Assembly (NCBI RefSeq): GCF_041435355.1
Contig: NZ_CP108442.1
Coordinates: forward strand, 3,906,001-3,970,000
DNA: 64,000 nucleotides
Reading direction: 5' to 3'
From: Streptomyces sp. NBC_01276
GTDB lineage: Bacteria > Actinomycetota > Actinomycetes > Streptomycetales > Streptomycetaceae
The position numbers were made by a program, and so were the translations under genes. The notes beneath the pieces were generated by a model. That model was not told the origin of the DNA. It saw only the letters and a program-made list of their open reading frames with translations, and ran no database searches. Shown one piece after another: positions 41,328 through 49,834 of the stretch (the stretch's first letter is position 1; each line of letters opens with the position of its first letter).

Positions 41328-41531
41328 GTGCGTATGCGAAAGCTCGGGTTCCCCGTCGCCGCTGCCGCCGCCGTGGCCGTGCTCGGCCTCATGGGCCCCG
41401 CCGCCCAGGCCGCCGTGCCCGCCGTCGACGCTCAGACGTGCGTGTCCGCCGGCGGCAGCGTGGAGTACGACTCCGCCACCGGTCAGTGGGTCTGCATCGG
41501 CGGCACGTACAACAAGGAGCCCGTCGCCTGA
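41298..41531 (+). CDS. Small secreted two-cysteine peptide with MPMPMP start
   Basis: A 77-residue precursor: AGGAG then an ATGCCC hexamer repeated four times plus ATGCCT, giving MPMPMPMPMP, a basic stretch VRMRKLG, hydrophobic core FPVAAAAAVAVLGLMG and likely cleavage near AAQAA. The mature part is only about 40 residues (VDAQTCVSAGGSVEYDSATG then QWVCIGGTYNKEPVA) with two Cys able to form one disulphide. Five in-frame ATGs are all possible starts. Function unknown. Confidence 0.75.
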   Translation: MPMPMPMPMPVRMRKLGFPVAAAAAVAVLGLMGPAAQAAVPAVDAQTCVSAGGSVEYDSATGQWVCIGGTYNKEPVA

Positions 41532-41716
41532 ACGCGGTCGTCCCCTTCGGGCCGGTCAATCCCTCTGTGCCGCACGGGAGTCGGGCTGTGCGCCGCGGCG
41601 GGGTCGGGCGGGGCACCGATCGGTGGCCCTCGTCCCTGACACGGCCGTTCCGGCTCCGCGCGGCGGGTCCGCTCAGTAGGGTGACGGGCCCGGAAGGCCT
41701 ACGGCGGGAGACGGAC

Positions 41717-42937
41717 ATGCGGGGCGGAACGGTAGCGGTCGTCGGCGGGAGCATCGCGGGGTGCGCGTTCGCCGCCGCGGCGGTGCGGGCGGGGGCGGAC
41801 GAGGTCGTCGTACTGGAGCGCACGCGCGGCCGGCTCGCGGACCGGGGCCTGGGGCTCTGCGTCCACGACGACCGGGCCGCCGAACTGGCCGCGGCCGGGG
41901 CGCTGCCCGCGGGGATCCCCGCGCACCGGCTGGAGCGGCGCCGGTGGGTGGTGCGGGAGCCCGGCGCGCAGGGCGGCCGGCTGATCTGGGAGCAGCCCTT
42001 CCCCTTCCACTCGTACCACTGGGGGCTGCTGTGGCGCGGGCTGCGCGCGGCCACTCCCGACCGGGTGCGCTACCGGCAGGGCGTGACGGTGGCGGGCGTG
42101 GCCGCGGACGCGGGCGGCGCCGCCGAGGTGCGGACCGCCGACGGCTCCGCCGAGCGCTACGACCTGGCCGTCGGGGCGGACGGCTACCGCTCCGTGGTCC
42201 GCGAGGCGGTCTGCCCGGGGTCCCGGCCGCACTACGCCGGGTACGTGTGCTGGCGCGGCAACTTCGACGCGGCCCGGCTGCCGGAGCCCGACGGCGGGGG
42301 CACCGACCCGCACCCCGAGGCCGTCACCACCGTCTGCTTCGCGGGCGGGAGCTGCGTGATCTACCGGATCCCCGGTCCGGACGGACCCCGGGTGAACTGG
42401 GTGCTCTACGCCCCGCCGCCGCAGGACGGCGCCCTGCGCTACGACGACCCGACCAGCTTCCCGCCGGGCGCGCTGACCCCGGAGCTGTCGGGACACCTGC
42501 GGGAGCTCCTGGAGCGGGAGTTCCCGCCGTACTGGGGCCGGGCGCTCGCGCTGACCGACCCGGCGGACACCTTCGTGCAGCCGATCTACGACCTGGAGAC
42601 CGCGCGCACCACCGCCGGGCGGCTCCTGCTCGCCGGTGACGCGGCCACCGTGGTGCGCCCCCACAACACCAGCGGCGCCGCCAAGGCGCTCCAGGACGCG
42701 ACCGCGTTCGCCGCCGCGTGGCGCCGGGCGGACTCCTGGGAGGAGCTGCTGGGCGCCTACCAGGCCGCCCGGGGCCCGGCCGGCCGCGACCTCGTCGCCC
42801 TCGCCCGCCGGCTGGGCCGGGCACAGGTGGAGCGGACGCCGCCGTGGGCGGAGATGAGCCGCGACGAGGTGGCGGCGTGGTGGCAGGCACAGCTGGCGGG
42901 GGCCGCGGGGATCGGGGGCCAGGCGCTGACCCCGTAG
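41717..42937 (+). CDS. FAD-dependent monooxygenase (PHBH fold)
   Basis: A 406-residue flavoprotein: Rossmann motif TVAVVGGSIAGCAFAAAAVR, the DG motif VGADGYRSVVREAV and the GD motif LLLAGDAATVVRPHNTSGAA. No C-terminal thioredoxin domain. Homologous enzymes hydroxylate aromatic or polyketide substrates. The ATG at 41717 has GGGAGA upstream. No biosynthetic neighbours reveal a substrate. Confidence 0.88.
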   Translation: MRGGTVAVVGGSIAGCAFAAAAVRAGADEVVVLERTRGRLADRGLGLCVHDDRAAELAAAGALPAGIPAHRLERRRWVVREPGAQGGRLIWEQPFPFHSYHWGLLWRGLRAATPDRVRYRQGVTVAGVAADAGGAAEVRTADGSAERYDLAVGADGYRSVVREAVCPGSRPHYAGYVCWRGNFDAARLPEPDGGGTDPHPEAVTTVCFAGGSCVIYRIPGPDGPRVNWVLYAPPPQDGALRYDDPTSFPPGALTPELSGHLRELLEREFPPYWGRALALTDPADTFVQPIYDLETARTTAGRLLLAGDAATVVRPHNTSGAAKALQDATAFAAAWRRADSWEELLGAYQAARGPAGRDLVALARRLGRAQVERTPPWAEMSRDEVAAWWQAQLAGAAGIGGQALTP

Positions 42938-43108
42938 CCGCACCCGTCGCCGGGCCTCCCCGCACCGGTACGGCCCCCGCAGCCGTACGCCCCCGCACCC
43001 GTACGACCCCCGTGCCTCCGCGCGACCGCGCGGACCCCCTTGACGCGGTCCGGCGACGGGGAGACGCTCCCCGGGCTCACGAACGGGGCGGTTGCAGCTG
43101 GGGGCGGT

Positions 43109-45082
43109 ATGCCGGGGGAGTCTGTCCAGACGGCCGGGGAGCTGCGGGCGCAGCTCGTGGCGCGGGGGGCGCGGTGGTCGGTGAGCGAGCACCTGGCCGA
43201 CGGGGATCCGGTGCCGCGCCCGGCGCTCGGTCTGGAACCGGGGGTGAACCTGACCCCGGCCGCGGAGGCCGGGACCGTGGACCTGAGGGAGCTGATCGGC
43301 CACCCCAGCGGCAATCCGCACCTGACCCGGCGCCGGGCCGCGCACGGCCTGCTCCCGGACGGCGGCGCGGACGGCGGCGCGGGCACCGCCGCCGGAACGG
43401 ACGCGGACACGGCGGTGGACACGGCGGCGGGCGCGACGGCGGGCGTGATGGCCGGCGTGATGGCCGGCCGGCCCGTCGCCGTGGACTGGCGGTCCCGCTG
43501 GGGCTGGCCCTGGCTGACGAAGGTGAAGGACCAGAACCCCTGCGGGTCCTGCTGGGCCTTCGGCGCGGCGGGTCTCGTCGAGTCGATGGCCCGGATCGAG
43601 CACGACGTGTGGGCGGAGCGGTCCGAGGGGGACGTCCACGACGGGCTCAAGTCCACCTGCGGGCAGGGCGGCAACCCGGAGACCGCCCTCGACTGGATCC
43701 GCGCCAACGGCGGCCTCGCCGACCCGGACTGCTGGCCCTACAGCCCCCCGCCCCCCGGACTGCCCGCCGAGCGGCGCGACGCCTGGAGGGCCGAGTACAC
43801 GCCCAGCTGGGACCGCTCGGGCCGGACCGTGCGGATCACCGACTACGTCCGTCTGGGGGACGTGGAGCAGCAGAAGGCGTGGCTGGACACGGTCGGCCCG
43901 CTCACCGCCTGCTTCGACGTCTACGACGACTTCTTCGGGCTCGGCTCCGGCGTCTACCACCGCACCAGCGACCGGCTCGCGGGCGGCCACTGCGTGCTGG
44001 TCGTCGGCTACGACGACGCGGCCGGCTGCTGGCTGTTCAAGAACTCCTGGGGGACCGGCTACCACGTCGGCGGGTACGGCCGGATCGCCTACGGCGAGGT
44101 CAACATCGACTACTGGGCCAAGTGCGGACTGCGCGGCACCAACATCGACCCCTGGAGCAAGCGCCGCCTGCACGCGGGCAGCGTCTACGAGAGCGGCAAC
44201 GGCCGGGCCCACCGCAACTTCGAGATGGCCGCGGCGGCGGGCGGCGGCCGGCTCCAGCACTGGTGGCGCGAGGGCGACGCCCCCTTCGCCTGGTCCCGGG
44301 GGGCGGCCTTCGCGGGCGACGCCGGCGGCCAGCCCGCCTTCACCGGCTCCACCTACAACCGGAACATGGAGTCCCTGCACGTCACCACGGGCGGCCGGCT
44401 GCGCCACTGGTACTACGAGCAGTCCGTCGGCGTCTGGCGCGACGGCGGCGCCTTCGGCCCCGGGGACGCGGCGCTCGGCTCGACGCCCGGGTTCATCCAG
44501 AGCGACTACGGCGCGCCGGGCAACTTCGAGGTGGTCGTGCGCACCGCCGACGGCCGCCTGAACCACTGGTGGCGGATCAACGGCGCCCCCTGGACCTGGA
44601 ACGACGGCGGCCGCTTCGCCTCCGGGATCGCCCACTACGGCCCCGCCCTGGTACAGACCCGCAGCCGCCACCTGGACCTGGTGGCGGCCCGTACGGACGG
44701 CACGATGCAACTGTGGTGGCGCGACGACCCCAACGGCTTCGTCTGGCGCCCCGGCGAGGTCTTCGGCGGCGGGATCACCTCGGCGCCCTGCATGGTCGAG
44801 GCCCAGTACGGGGCCGCGGACGAGGACACCGCCGGGAACTACGAACTGTGCGCGGCCCGCGCGGACGGCCGCGTCGAGCACTGGTGGCGCGGGAACGCCT
44901 CGGGCGCCGCCTGGGCCCGCGGTGGCGTCTTCGGGCACGACGTGCTCACCGTCACCGGGATGCTCCAGGGCAGCTTCGGGTTCAACCTGGAAGTCGTGGT
45001 CCTGCGCACCGACCGCCTGCTCCAGCACTACTGGCGCGACGGTGCCGGCTGGCACGAGGGGCCGGTCATCGGCCCGGCATGA
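43109..45082 (+). CDS. Papain-like (C1A) cysteine protease fused to a six-bladed HWW beta-propeller
   Basis: A 657-residue two-part protein. Residues 122-350 are a C1A protease: oxyanion Gln142 and nucleophile Cys148 in KVKDQNPCGSCWAFGAAGLV, His294 in AGGHCVLVVGYDD and Asn312 in FKNSWGTGY. Residues 360-657 hold six repeats about 50 residues apart, each with a (R/L)LxHWWR-like strand (384, 433, 486, 535, 591, 640) and a W-x3-G-F segment, as in PLL/fucolectin-type propellers. The N-terminal 120 residues are Gly/Ala-rich, could be a propeptide, and show no signal peptide. A chagasin-like gene follows 12 bp later. Target and export route are unknown. Confidence 0.88.
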   Translation: MPGESVQTAGELRAQLVARGARWSVSEHLADGDPVPRPALGLEPGVNLTPAAEAGTVDLRELIGHPSGNPHLTRRRAAHGLLPDGGADGGAGTAAGTDADTAVDTAAGATAGVMAGVMAGRPVAVDWRSRWGWPWLTKVKDQNPCGSCWAFGAAGLVESMARIEHDVWAERSEGDVHDGLKSTCGQGGNPETALDWIRANGGLADPDCWPYSPPPPGLPAERRDAWRAEYTPSWDRSGRTVRITDYVRLGDVEQQKAWLDTVGPLTACFDVYDDFFGLGSGVYHRTSDRLAGGHCVLVVGYDDAAGCWLFKNSWGTGYHVGGYGRIAYGEVNIDYWAKCGLRGTNIDPWSKRRLHAGSVYESGNGRAHRNFEMAAAAGGGRLQHWWREGDAPFAWSRGAAFAGDAGGQPAFTGSTYNRNMESLHVTTGGRLRHWYYEQSVGVWRDGGAFGPGDAALGSTPGFIQSDYGAPGNFEVVVRTADGRLNHWWRINGAPWTWNDGGRFASGIAHYGPALVQTRSRHLDLVAARTDGTMQLWWRDDPNGFVWRPGEVFGGGITSAPCMVEAQYGAADEDTAGNYELCAARADGRVEHWWRGNASGAAWARGGVFGHDVLTVTGMLQGSFGFNLEVVVLRTDRLLQHYWRDGAGWHEGPVIGPA

Positions 45083-45094
45083 GAGGGGCTGCGG

Positions 45095-45412
45095 GTGGAG
45101 GTGCGCCGGATCGGGCTGGGGCCGGGCGAGACGTACACCCTGCGGCTGCCGGGCCGGGGGGCGCGCGGCTACGTGTGGACCTGGCAGGTGACGGGGGACG
45201 AGGACGCCGTCACGGTCGCGGTGGCGGACGCCGGGCCCGGCGCGGAGCGCGGTCCCCTGCCCGGGGAGGCCGTCGAGCGGGCGTACACGCTCCGGGGCCG
45301 CCGGCCCGGGGCGCGGGCCCGTATCCGGTTCGCACAGATCAGGCCGCCGTACCCGCAGGAGGCCCCGTACGACGAACTCCTGCTGGAGGTCGAGGTCCAC
45401 GGCAAGCGGTGA
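45095..45412 (+). CDS. Chagasin-type (I42) cysteine protease inhibitor-like protein
   Basis: A 105-residue protein starting from GTG behind GAGAGGGGC. It fits the chagasin/I42 pattern: an N-terminal strand ending GPGETYTLRLP, the L2 loop position GARGYVWTW (in place of NPTTGYxW), a central GxxxG-type loop (AGPGAERGP), and an RPW/F-like loop in RFAQIRPPYPQEAPYDELLL with terminal VEV strand. No signal peptide. Its position 12 bp after a papain-like protease gene, in the same operon, supports an inhibitor role. The NPTTG loop is degenerate, so the assignment is by pattern and context. Confidence 0.72.
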   Translation: MEVRRIGLGPGETYTLRLPGRGARGYVWTWQVTGDEDAVTVAVADAGPGAERGPLPGEAVERAYTLRGRRPGARARIRFAQIRPPYPQEAPYDELLLEVEVHGKR

Positions 45413-45506
45413 GCGGTGAGTGGGGGGCGTTGCGGCGGTGGGCGGTGAGCCGTCCGGATGGCGGACGTACGGCCGCACGCATCCATGATGTATCTATCCT
45501 GTGCGC

Positions 45507-46166
45507 ATGCCCCCCTCCCCGGCCTCTCCCGCCTCCCCGCCCGCCGCCGACCGCGTCTACCGCCACGTCAAGCAGGGCGTCCTGGACCGCCGCTACGAGG
45601 GCGGGGTGCTGCTCACGGAAGGGGAGCTCGCCGAGGCCGTCGGCGTCTCCCGCACGCCCGTCCGCGAGGCGCTGCTGCGGCTGGAGACCGAGGGCCTCCT
45701 GAAGCTGTACCCGAAGAAGGGCGCCCTGGTGCTGCCGGTCTCCGCACAGGAGATCGCCGACGTCATCGAAACGCGGCTGCTGGTCGAGGAGTTCACCGTC
45801 CGCAGGGCCGTGCCCGCGCCCCCCGCCCTGCTGGAGCGGCTCGCGGAACTGGTCGAGGAACAGCGCCGGCACGCCGCCGCGGGGGACCTGCCCGCGCTGA
45901 TGGCCGCCGACCGGGGCTTCCACGCCGAGATCGTCCGCCACGCCGGCAACCAGATCCTGTCCCGGCTCTACGACCAGCTCCGCGACCGCCAGCTGCGGAT
46001 GGGCGTGGCCCTGCTGCACGCGCACCCCGACCGGGTGGAGCTGACCCTCGCCGAGCACGCCGAGATCCTGGACGCCCTGCGCGCCGGCGACGCCGACACC
46101 GCCGCGGCCGCCGTACGCGGGCACGTCGGGCGGGTCGAGGCGCTGGTGCGGGGGGCGGGCCGATGA
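45507..46166 (+). CDS. GntR family regulator with FCD domain
   Basis: A 219-residue GntR/FadR-type regulator: wHTH ADRVYRHVKQGVLDRRYEGG then ELAEAVGVSRTPVREALLRL, and an all-helical FCD domain with metal-ligand candidates (MAADRGFHAEIVRHAGNQIL and TLAEHAEILDAL). No clear Shine-Dalgarno; a GTG two codons upstream (45501) is an alternative, possibly leaderless. The stop overlaps the MFS start (ATGA), so it probably regulates that transporter. Confidence 0.88.
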   Translation: MPPSPASPASPPAADRVYRHVKQGVLDRRYEGGVLLTEGELAEAVGVSRTPVREALLRLETEGLLKLYPKKGALVLPVSAQEIADVIETRLLVEEFTVRRAVPAPPALLERLAELVEEQRRHAAAGDLPALMAADRGFHAEIVRHAGNQILSRLYDQLRDRQLRMGVALLHAHPDRVELTLAEHAEILDALRAGDADTAAAAVRGHVGRVEALVRGAGR

Positions 46167-47491
46167 GCGGGCTGCCCCAGGACCCGCCGGGCGGGCGGAA
46201 GGCCGTGGCCGTCTGGTCGATCGGCGTCGCCGTCTACTTCGTCGCCGTCATCTTCCGCACCAGCCTCGGCGTCGCCGGACTCGACGCCGCCGACCGCTTC
46301 CACGTCAACGCCTCCGCGCTGGCCGCGTTCTCCCTCCTCCAGCTGCTGGTCTACGCCGGCATGCAGATACCCGTCGGCCTGATGGTGGACCGGCTCGGCA
46401 CCAAGAAGGTCCTCACCCTCGGCGCCGTCCTCTTCACCGCCGGACAGGTCGGCTTCGCACTGTCCCCGTCCTACGGGACGGCGCTGGCCGCGCGCGCCCT
46501 GCTCGGCTGCGGCGACGCCATGACCTTCATCTCCGTCCTGCGGCTGGGCACCCGCTGGTTCCCCGCCCGGCGCGGGCCGCTGATGGCACAACTGGCCGGG
46601 CTGGTGGGGATGGCGGGCAACCTCGTCTCCACCCTCGTGCTGGCACCCGTCCTGCACGGCCTCGGCTGGGTGCCCGCCTTCGCGGGCAGCGCGGCCGCCG
46701 GGCTCGTGGTGCTGGTGCCGCTGGTGCTCTTCCTGCGGGACCACCCCGAGGGGTACGGGCCGGCGGCCGACCCGGCCCGGGGCGCGGGCGGCTCCGGCGG
46801 CTCCGGCGGCTTCGTGCGGCGCCAGATCGCCGACTCCTGGCGGGAGCCCGGCACGAAGCTCGGGCTGTGGGTGCACTTCACCACCCAGTTCCCGGCGATG
46901 GTGTTCCTGCTGCTGTGGGGGATGCCGTTCCTCGTCGAGGCACAGGGGCTGTCCCGGACCACCGCGGGCGGGCTGCTCACCCTGGTGGTCGCCTCCAACA
47001 TGGGCTTCGGACTGCTCTACGGCCAGATCGTGGGCCGCTTCCAGTCCTCCCGGATCCCGCTGGCCCTGGCCACCGTGGGGACCACCGCCACGCTGTGGGG
47101 CGCCGTACTCGTCCACCCGGGGGACCGGGCGCCGATGTGGCTGCTCGTCGCCCTGTGCGTGGTGCTCGGCACCTGTGGACCCGCCTCGATGATCGGCTTC
47201 GACTTCGCCCGGCCCGCCAACCCGCCCGAGCGCCAGGGCACCGCGTCCGGGATCACCAACATGGGCGGCTTCCTCGCCTCGATGACCACCCTGCTGGCGG
47301 TCGGCGTCCTGCTCGACGCCACCGGCGACGACTACCGGATCGCCTTCTCCTCGGTGTTCGTCCTCCAGGCCCTCGGCGTGTCCCGGATCCTGAGCCTGCG
47401 CGGCCGGGCCCTGGCCCGCGAACGGGACCGCCGGGCCCCCGCACCGGTCGCCTCCCACGGCGACCCGGCGCCGGCCCCGGCCACGGCCTGA
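46163..47491 (+). CDS. MFS transporter (anion/sugar-type, nitrate-sulfonate-like)
   Basis: A 442-residue 12-TM major facilitator: TM1 AVWSIGVAVYFVAVIFRTSL, motif A GLMVDRLGTKKVLTLGAVLF, then ALLGCGDAMTFISVLRLGTR. A Gly/Ser loop separates the two six-helix halves. Coupled by ATGA to the GntR regulator, so uptake of the GntR effector (an organic acid or similar) is plausible. The C-terminal 30 residues are Arg/Pro/Ala-rich and cytoplasmic. Confidence 0.87.
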   Translation: MSGLPQDPPGGRKAVAVWSIGVAVYFVAVIFRTSLGVAGLDAADRFHVNASALAAFSLLQLLVYAGMQIPVGLMVDRLGTKKVLTLGAVLFTAGQVGFALSPSYGTALAARALLGCGDAMTFISVLRLGTRWFPARRGPLMAQLAGLVGMAGNLVSTLVLAPVLHGLGWVPAFAGSAAAGLVVLVPLVLFLRDHPEGYGPAADPARGAGGSGGSGGFVRRQIADSWREPGTKLGLWVHFTTQFPAMVFLLLWGMPFLVEAQGLSRTTAGGLLTLVVASNMGFGLLYGQIVGRFQSSRIPLALATVGTTATLWGAVLVHPGDRAPMWLLVALCVVLGTCGPASMIGFDFARPANPPERQGTASGITNMGGFLASMTTLLAVGVLLDATGDDYRIAFSSVFVLQALGVSRILSLRGRALARERDRRAPAPVASHGDPAPAPATA

Positions 47492-47567
47492 GCGCCGCCG
47501 GGAGACGCGGAGCAGTGCGCTGCGGGGTGGGTCGCGGGGTGGGTCGCGGGGCGGGCTGCGGTGTCCG

Positions 47568-48395
47568 CTACGGAGTCACCGCGAAGGCCGCCAGGATCGC
47601 GTCGCCCAGCTCCGCGTCGCCCTCCACCTTCACCCGGTCGGCGACCGCGCGCGGCCGCACCCGGCCCGCGGCGAGCCGTACGTAGGTCTCCCAGTCCATG
47701 CCCAGCGTCACGGCCGGGCCCAGCGAGGGCGTCTCCTCCACGGTGGCCCGGCCCGTCGCGTCCACCCGTACGGTCCGCATGAACTCCAGCGCCCCGTGCA
47801 CGTCCAGCACCACGGCCGAGTTGGGGGGCGCGCCCGCCCCCTTCGCGACCACCTTCGCCAGCCCGGCGAGGAGGAGGTCCCGCGCCACGTACGCGCCCGG
47901 CGAGTCCCAGTTGCCGGGCACGCCCAGCGCGGCCCGCAGGTCCTGCTCGTGGATCCAGACGTCGAACGCCCGCAGCCGCAGCGCGAACTCCAGCGTCACC
48001 TGGTCGCCGAGCGGACCCCGCGCCATCGTGGTGGCCGGATCCCGCTTCTCGTTGCGCAGCTGGCGCTGACGCCGGATGACCGTGTACTCCAGCTCCGAGG
48101 TCATCTCCGGCGCGGTGTGGTGGCGCCGGACGTCAACCTGCACCTCCATGTACCGGGTGAACTCGTCCACCACGTGGCGGAGATCGCGCGGCAGGGTGTG
48201 GATCGGCCGGGGGTCCCCGAGCTGCTCGCACTCGATGCCGATGATGTGGGACACGACGTCGCGGACGGACCAGCCGGGGCAGGGGGTCGCCCGGTTCCAG
48301 TCGGACTCGGCCAGCGGGCGCACCAGCTCGGATATCGCCTCGATGGAATGCGTCCACGCGTCGGCATAGGGCTCAAGGCTGGGATGGACGGTCAA
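47568..48395 (-). CDS. Maleylpyruvate-isomerase family mycothiol-dependent protein
   Basis: A 275-residue DinB/MDMPI-fold protein: DWNRATPCPGWSVRDVVSHI (metal-binding His and the CPGW signature), DVWIHEQDLRAALGVPGNWD (metal-ligand HEQD) and a C-terminal sterol-carrier-like domain. The start is an unusual TTG at 48395 with GAGGGG upstream; no ATG or GTG fits, and homologous sequence begins at TVHPSLEPYADAW. Consistent with mycothiol chemistry of actinomycetes. Substrate unknown. Confidence 0.85.
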   Translation of the reverse strand: MTVHPSLEPYADAWTHSIEAISELVRPLAESDWNRATPCPGWSVRDVVSHIIGIECEQLGDPRPIHTLPRDLRHVVDEFTRYMEVQVDVRRHHTAPEMTSELEYTVIRRQRQLRNEKRDPATTMARGPLGDQVTLEFALRLRAFDVWIHEQDLRAALGVPGNWDSPGAYVARDLLLAGLAKVVAKGAGAPPNSAVVLDVHGALEFMRTVRVDATGRATVEETPSLGPAVTLGMDWETYVRLAAGRVRPRAVADRVKVEGDAELGDAILAAFAVTP

Positions 48396-48533
48396 CGGGA
48401 CCCCTCGCGTGCAGTTTCAGTGGCGCGTTGTGGACTATGCCCAAAACTACGCTGCCGATGAGCACCCCGGCAGTGCTTTCGTGTGACGATCGTAGGCCCG
48501 AGTTGACGGCCGATAGGCCAGGACGGTGGTACT

Positions 48534-49346
48534 GTGCGCGCCTCGCTGATCCAAATCGCGGTGAATGAGGGGGAGTCGGTGGCTTCCCGGCGGTCGAGGG
48601 CCGCCGAACTCGTCCGGGAGCAGAGCGGCTCCGATCTCGTGGTGCTGCCCGAACTGTGGACGGTCGGGGCCTTCGCCTACGAGCAGTTCGAGACCGAGGC
48701 GGAGCCGCTGGACGGCCCGACGTACGAGGCGATGTCCAAGGCGGCACGGGACGCCGGGGTCTGGCTGCACGCGGGCTCGGTCGTCGAGCGCGCGGGCGAC
48801 GGCTCGCTCTACAACACCGCGCTCGTACTGTCCCCGGCGGGCGAGCTCGCCGCGACCTACCGCAAGATCCACCGCTTCGGCTTCGACCAGGGCGAGGCGG
48901 TGCTGATGTCGCCCGGGGACTCGCTGACCACGGTGACCCTGCCGGAACAGACCCTGGGCCTGGCCACCTGCTACGACCTGCGCTTCCCCGAGCTGTTCCG
49001 GGGCCTGGTCGACGCGGGCGCCACGACCATGGTGGTCTCGGCGGGCTGGCCGGCCCGGCGCCGCGCCCACTGGACGCTGCTGAACCGCGCACGGGCCGTC
49101 GAGGACCAGTCGTACGTCCTCGCCTGCGCGCTGGCCGGCACCCACGCGGGCGTCGAGCAGTCGGGGCACAGCCTGGTGGTGGACCCGTGGGGCGAGGTCC
49201 TGGCCGAGGCGGGACCGGGCGAGGACGTGCTCACCGTCGACCTCGACCCGGAGAAGGTGGCCGCGACCCGGGAGCAGTTCCCGGCGCTGAAGGACCGGAT
49301 GCTGGGCCTGCGCACCCCCGGCGGGGCTTCCGGCCGCAGCTCATGA
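48534..49346 (+). CDS. Carbon-nitrogen hydrolase (nitrilase superfamily, omega-amidase-like)
   Basis: A 270-residue amidohydrolase with the full catalytic triad: Glu40 in DLVVLPELW, Lys111 in YRKIHRFGFDQ and Cys146 in LATCYDLRFPELFRG. Length and motif context match NIT2/YafV-type omega-amidases. It begins with GTG at 48534, almost at the likely transcription start (leaderless), and is divergent from the mycothiol-type protein. Confidence 0.9.
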   Translation: MRASLIQIAVNEGESVASRRSRAAELVREQSGSDLVVLPELWTVGAFAYEQFETEAEPLDGPTYEAMSKAARDAGVWLHAGSVVERAGDGSLYNTALVLSPAGELAATYRKIHRFGFDQGEAVLMSPGDSLTTVTLPEQTLGLATCYDLRFPELFRGLVDAGATTMVVSAGWPARRRAHWTLLNRARAVEDQSYVLACALAGTHAGVEQSGHSLVVDPWGEVLAEAGPGEDVLTVDLDPEKVAATREQFPALKDRMLGLRTPGGASGRSS

Positions 49347-49374
49347 TCCGCCGCGGACGGGGCAGCAGAACCGC

Positions 49375-49674
49375 ATGACCCACCCCGACGAATCCGCCGT
49401 CCAGGCCGTGGCCGAGCCGCACGAGCCCGGCCCCGGTGAGCGCGCGGCGCGCGACCGGATCCGTGCCGAGGCCACGGGCATGGCCCACGCCGAGGCGCGC
49501 GACGCCCTGGAGGCCGCCCGCGCGGCCGGGGCGGACCCGGCCGCCGTGGCGGAGTGGCAGCGCATCGAGGAGCACCTCGTGGCCCACGGAGGCCCCTACT
49601 CCCCGGCCTCCGACCCCTACGTCCAGGGCCAGCTCACCGCCCGCTCCCACCACGACGGGCCCAGGACGGCCTAG
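49375..49674 (+). CDS. Hypothetical 99-residue acidic helical protein
   Basis: A small soluble protein rich in Ala, Glu and His (EPGPGERAARDRIRAEATGM, HAEARDALEAARAAGADPAA, AEWQRIEEHLVAHGG) predicted mainly helical. It lies 28 bp after the nitrilase gene. Its TAG stop is part of the left CTAG flank of the MITE-like element. No family recognised. Confidence 0.65.
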   Translation: MTHPDESAVQAVAEPHEPGPGERAARDRIRAEATGMAHAEARDALEAARAAGADPAAVAEWQRIEEHLVAHGGPYSPASDPYVQGQLTARSHHDGPRTA

Positions 49675-49834
49675 GGGGTGTCTGACGGATCTCCGCGGCG
49701 TCGCGACGCCCGGCACGCACTCTCGCCGCACCGACCGAAAGCTCAAGTACGTCCAGTACGCGGGCTTCCGGTCGGCACGCCGAGAGCACGCACCGGGCGC
49801 CGCTCCTTCCCCACGGACATCCGTCAGACACCCC
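49675..49834. mobile_element. MITE-like palindromic element with CTAG target duplication
   Basis: A 160-bp element with perfect terminal inverted repeats GGGGTGTCTGACGGAT/ATCCGTCAGACACCCC, directly flanked by CTAG (49671-49674 and 49835-49838). The interior is also imperfectly palindromic (arms around GCCCGG...CTCTCG and AAGTACGTCCAGTACGCGGG at the centre), so the single strand can fold into one long hairpin. It codes for nothing. CTAG-type 4-bp duplications are typical of IS5-family transposases (established knowledge), which could mobilise it in trans. Confidence 0.8.

Noticed and set aside
41699..45478. 1259-codon antisense frame across the monooxygenase and protease genes
   Set aside because: It mirrors two genes with intact motifs, is full of Arg/Pro/Gly low complexity and has no domain; long antisense frames are normal at this GC content.
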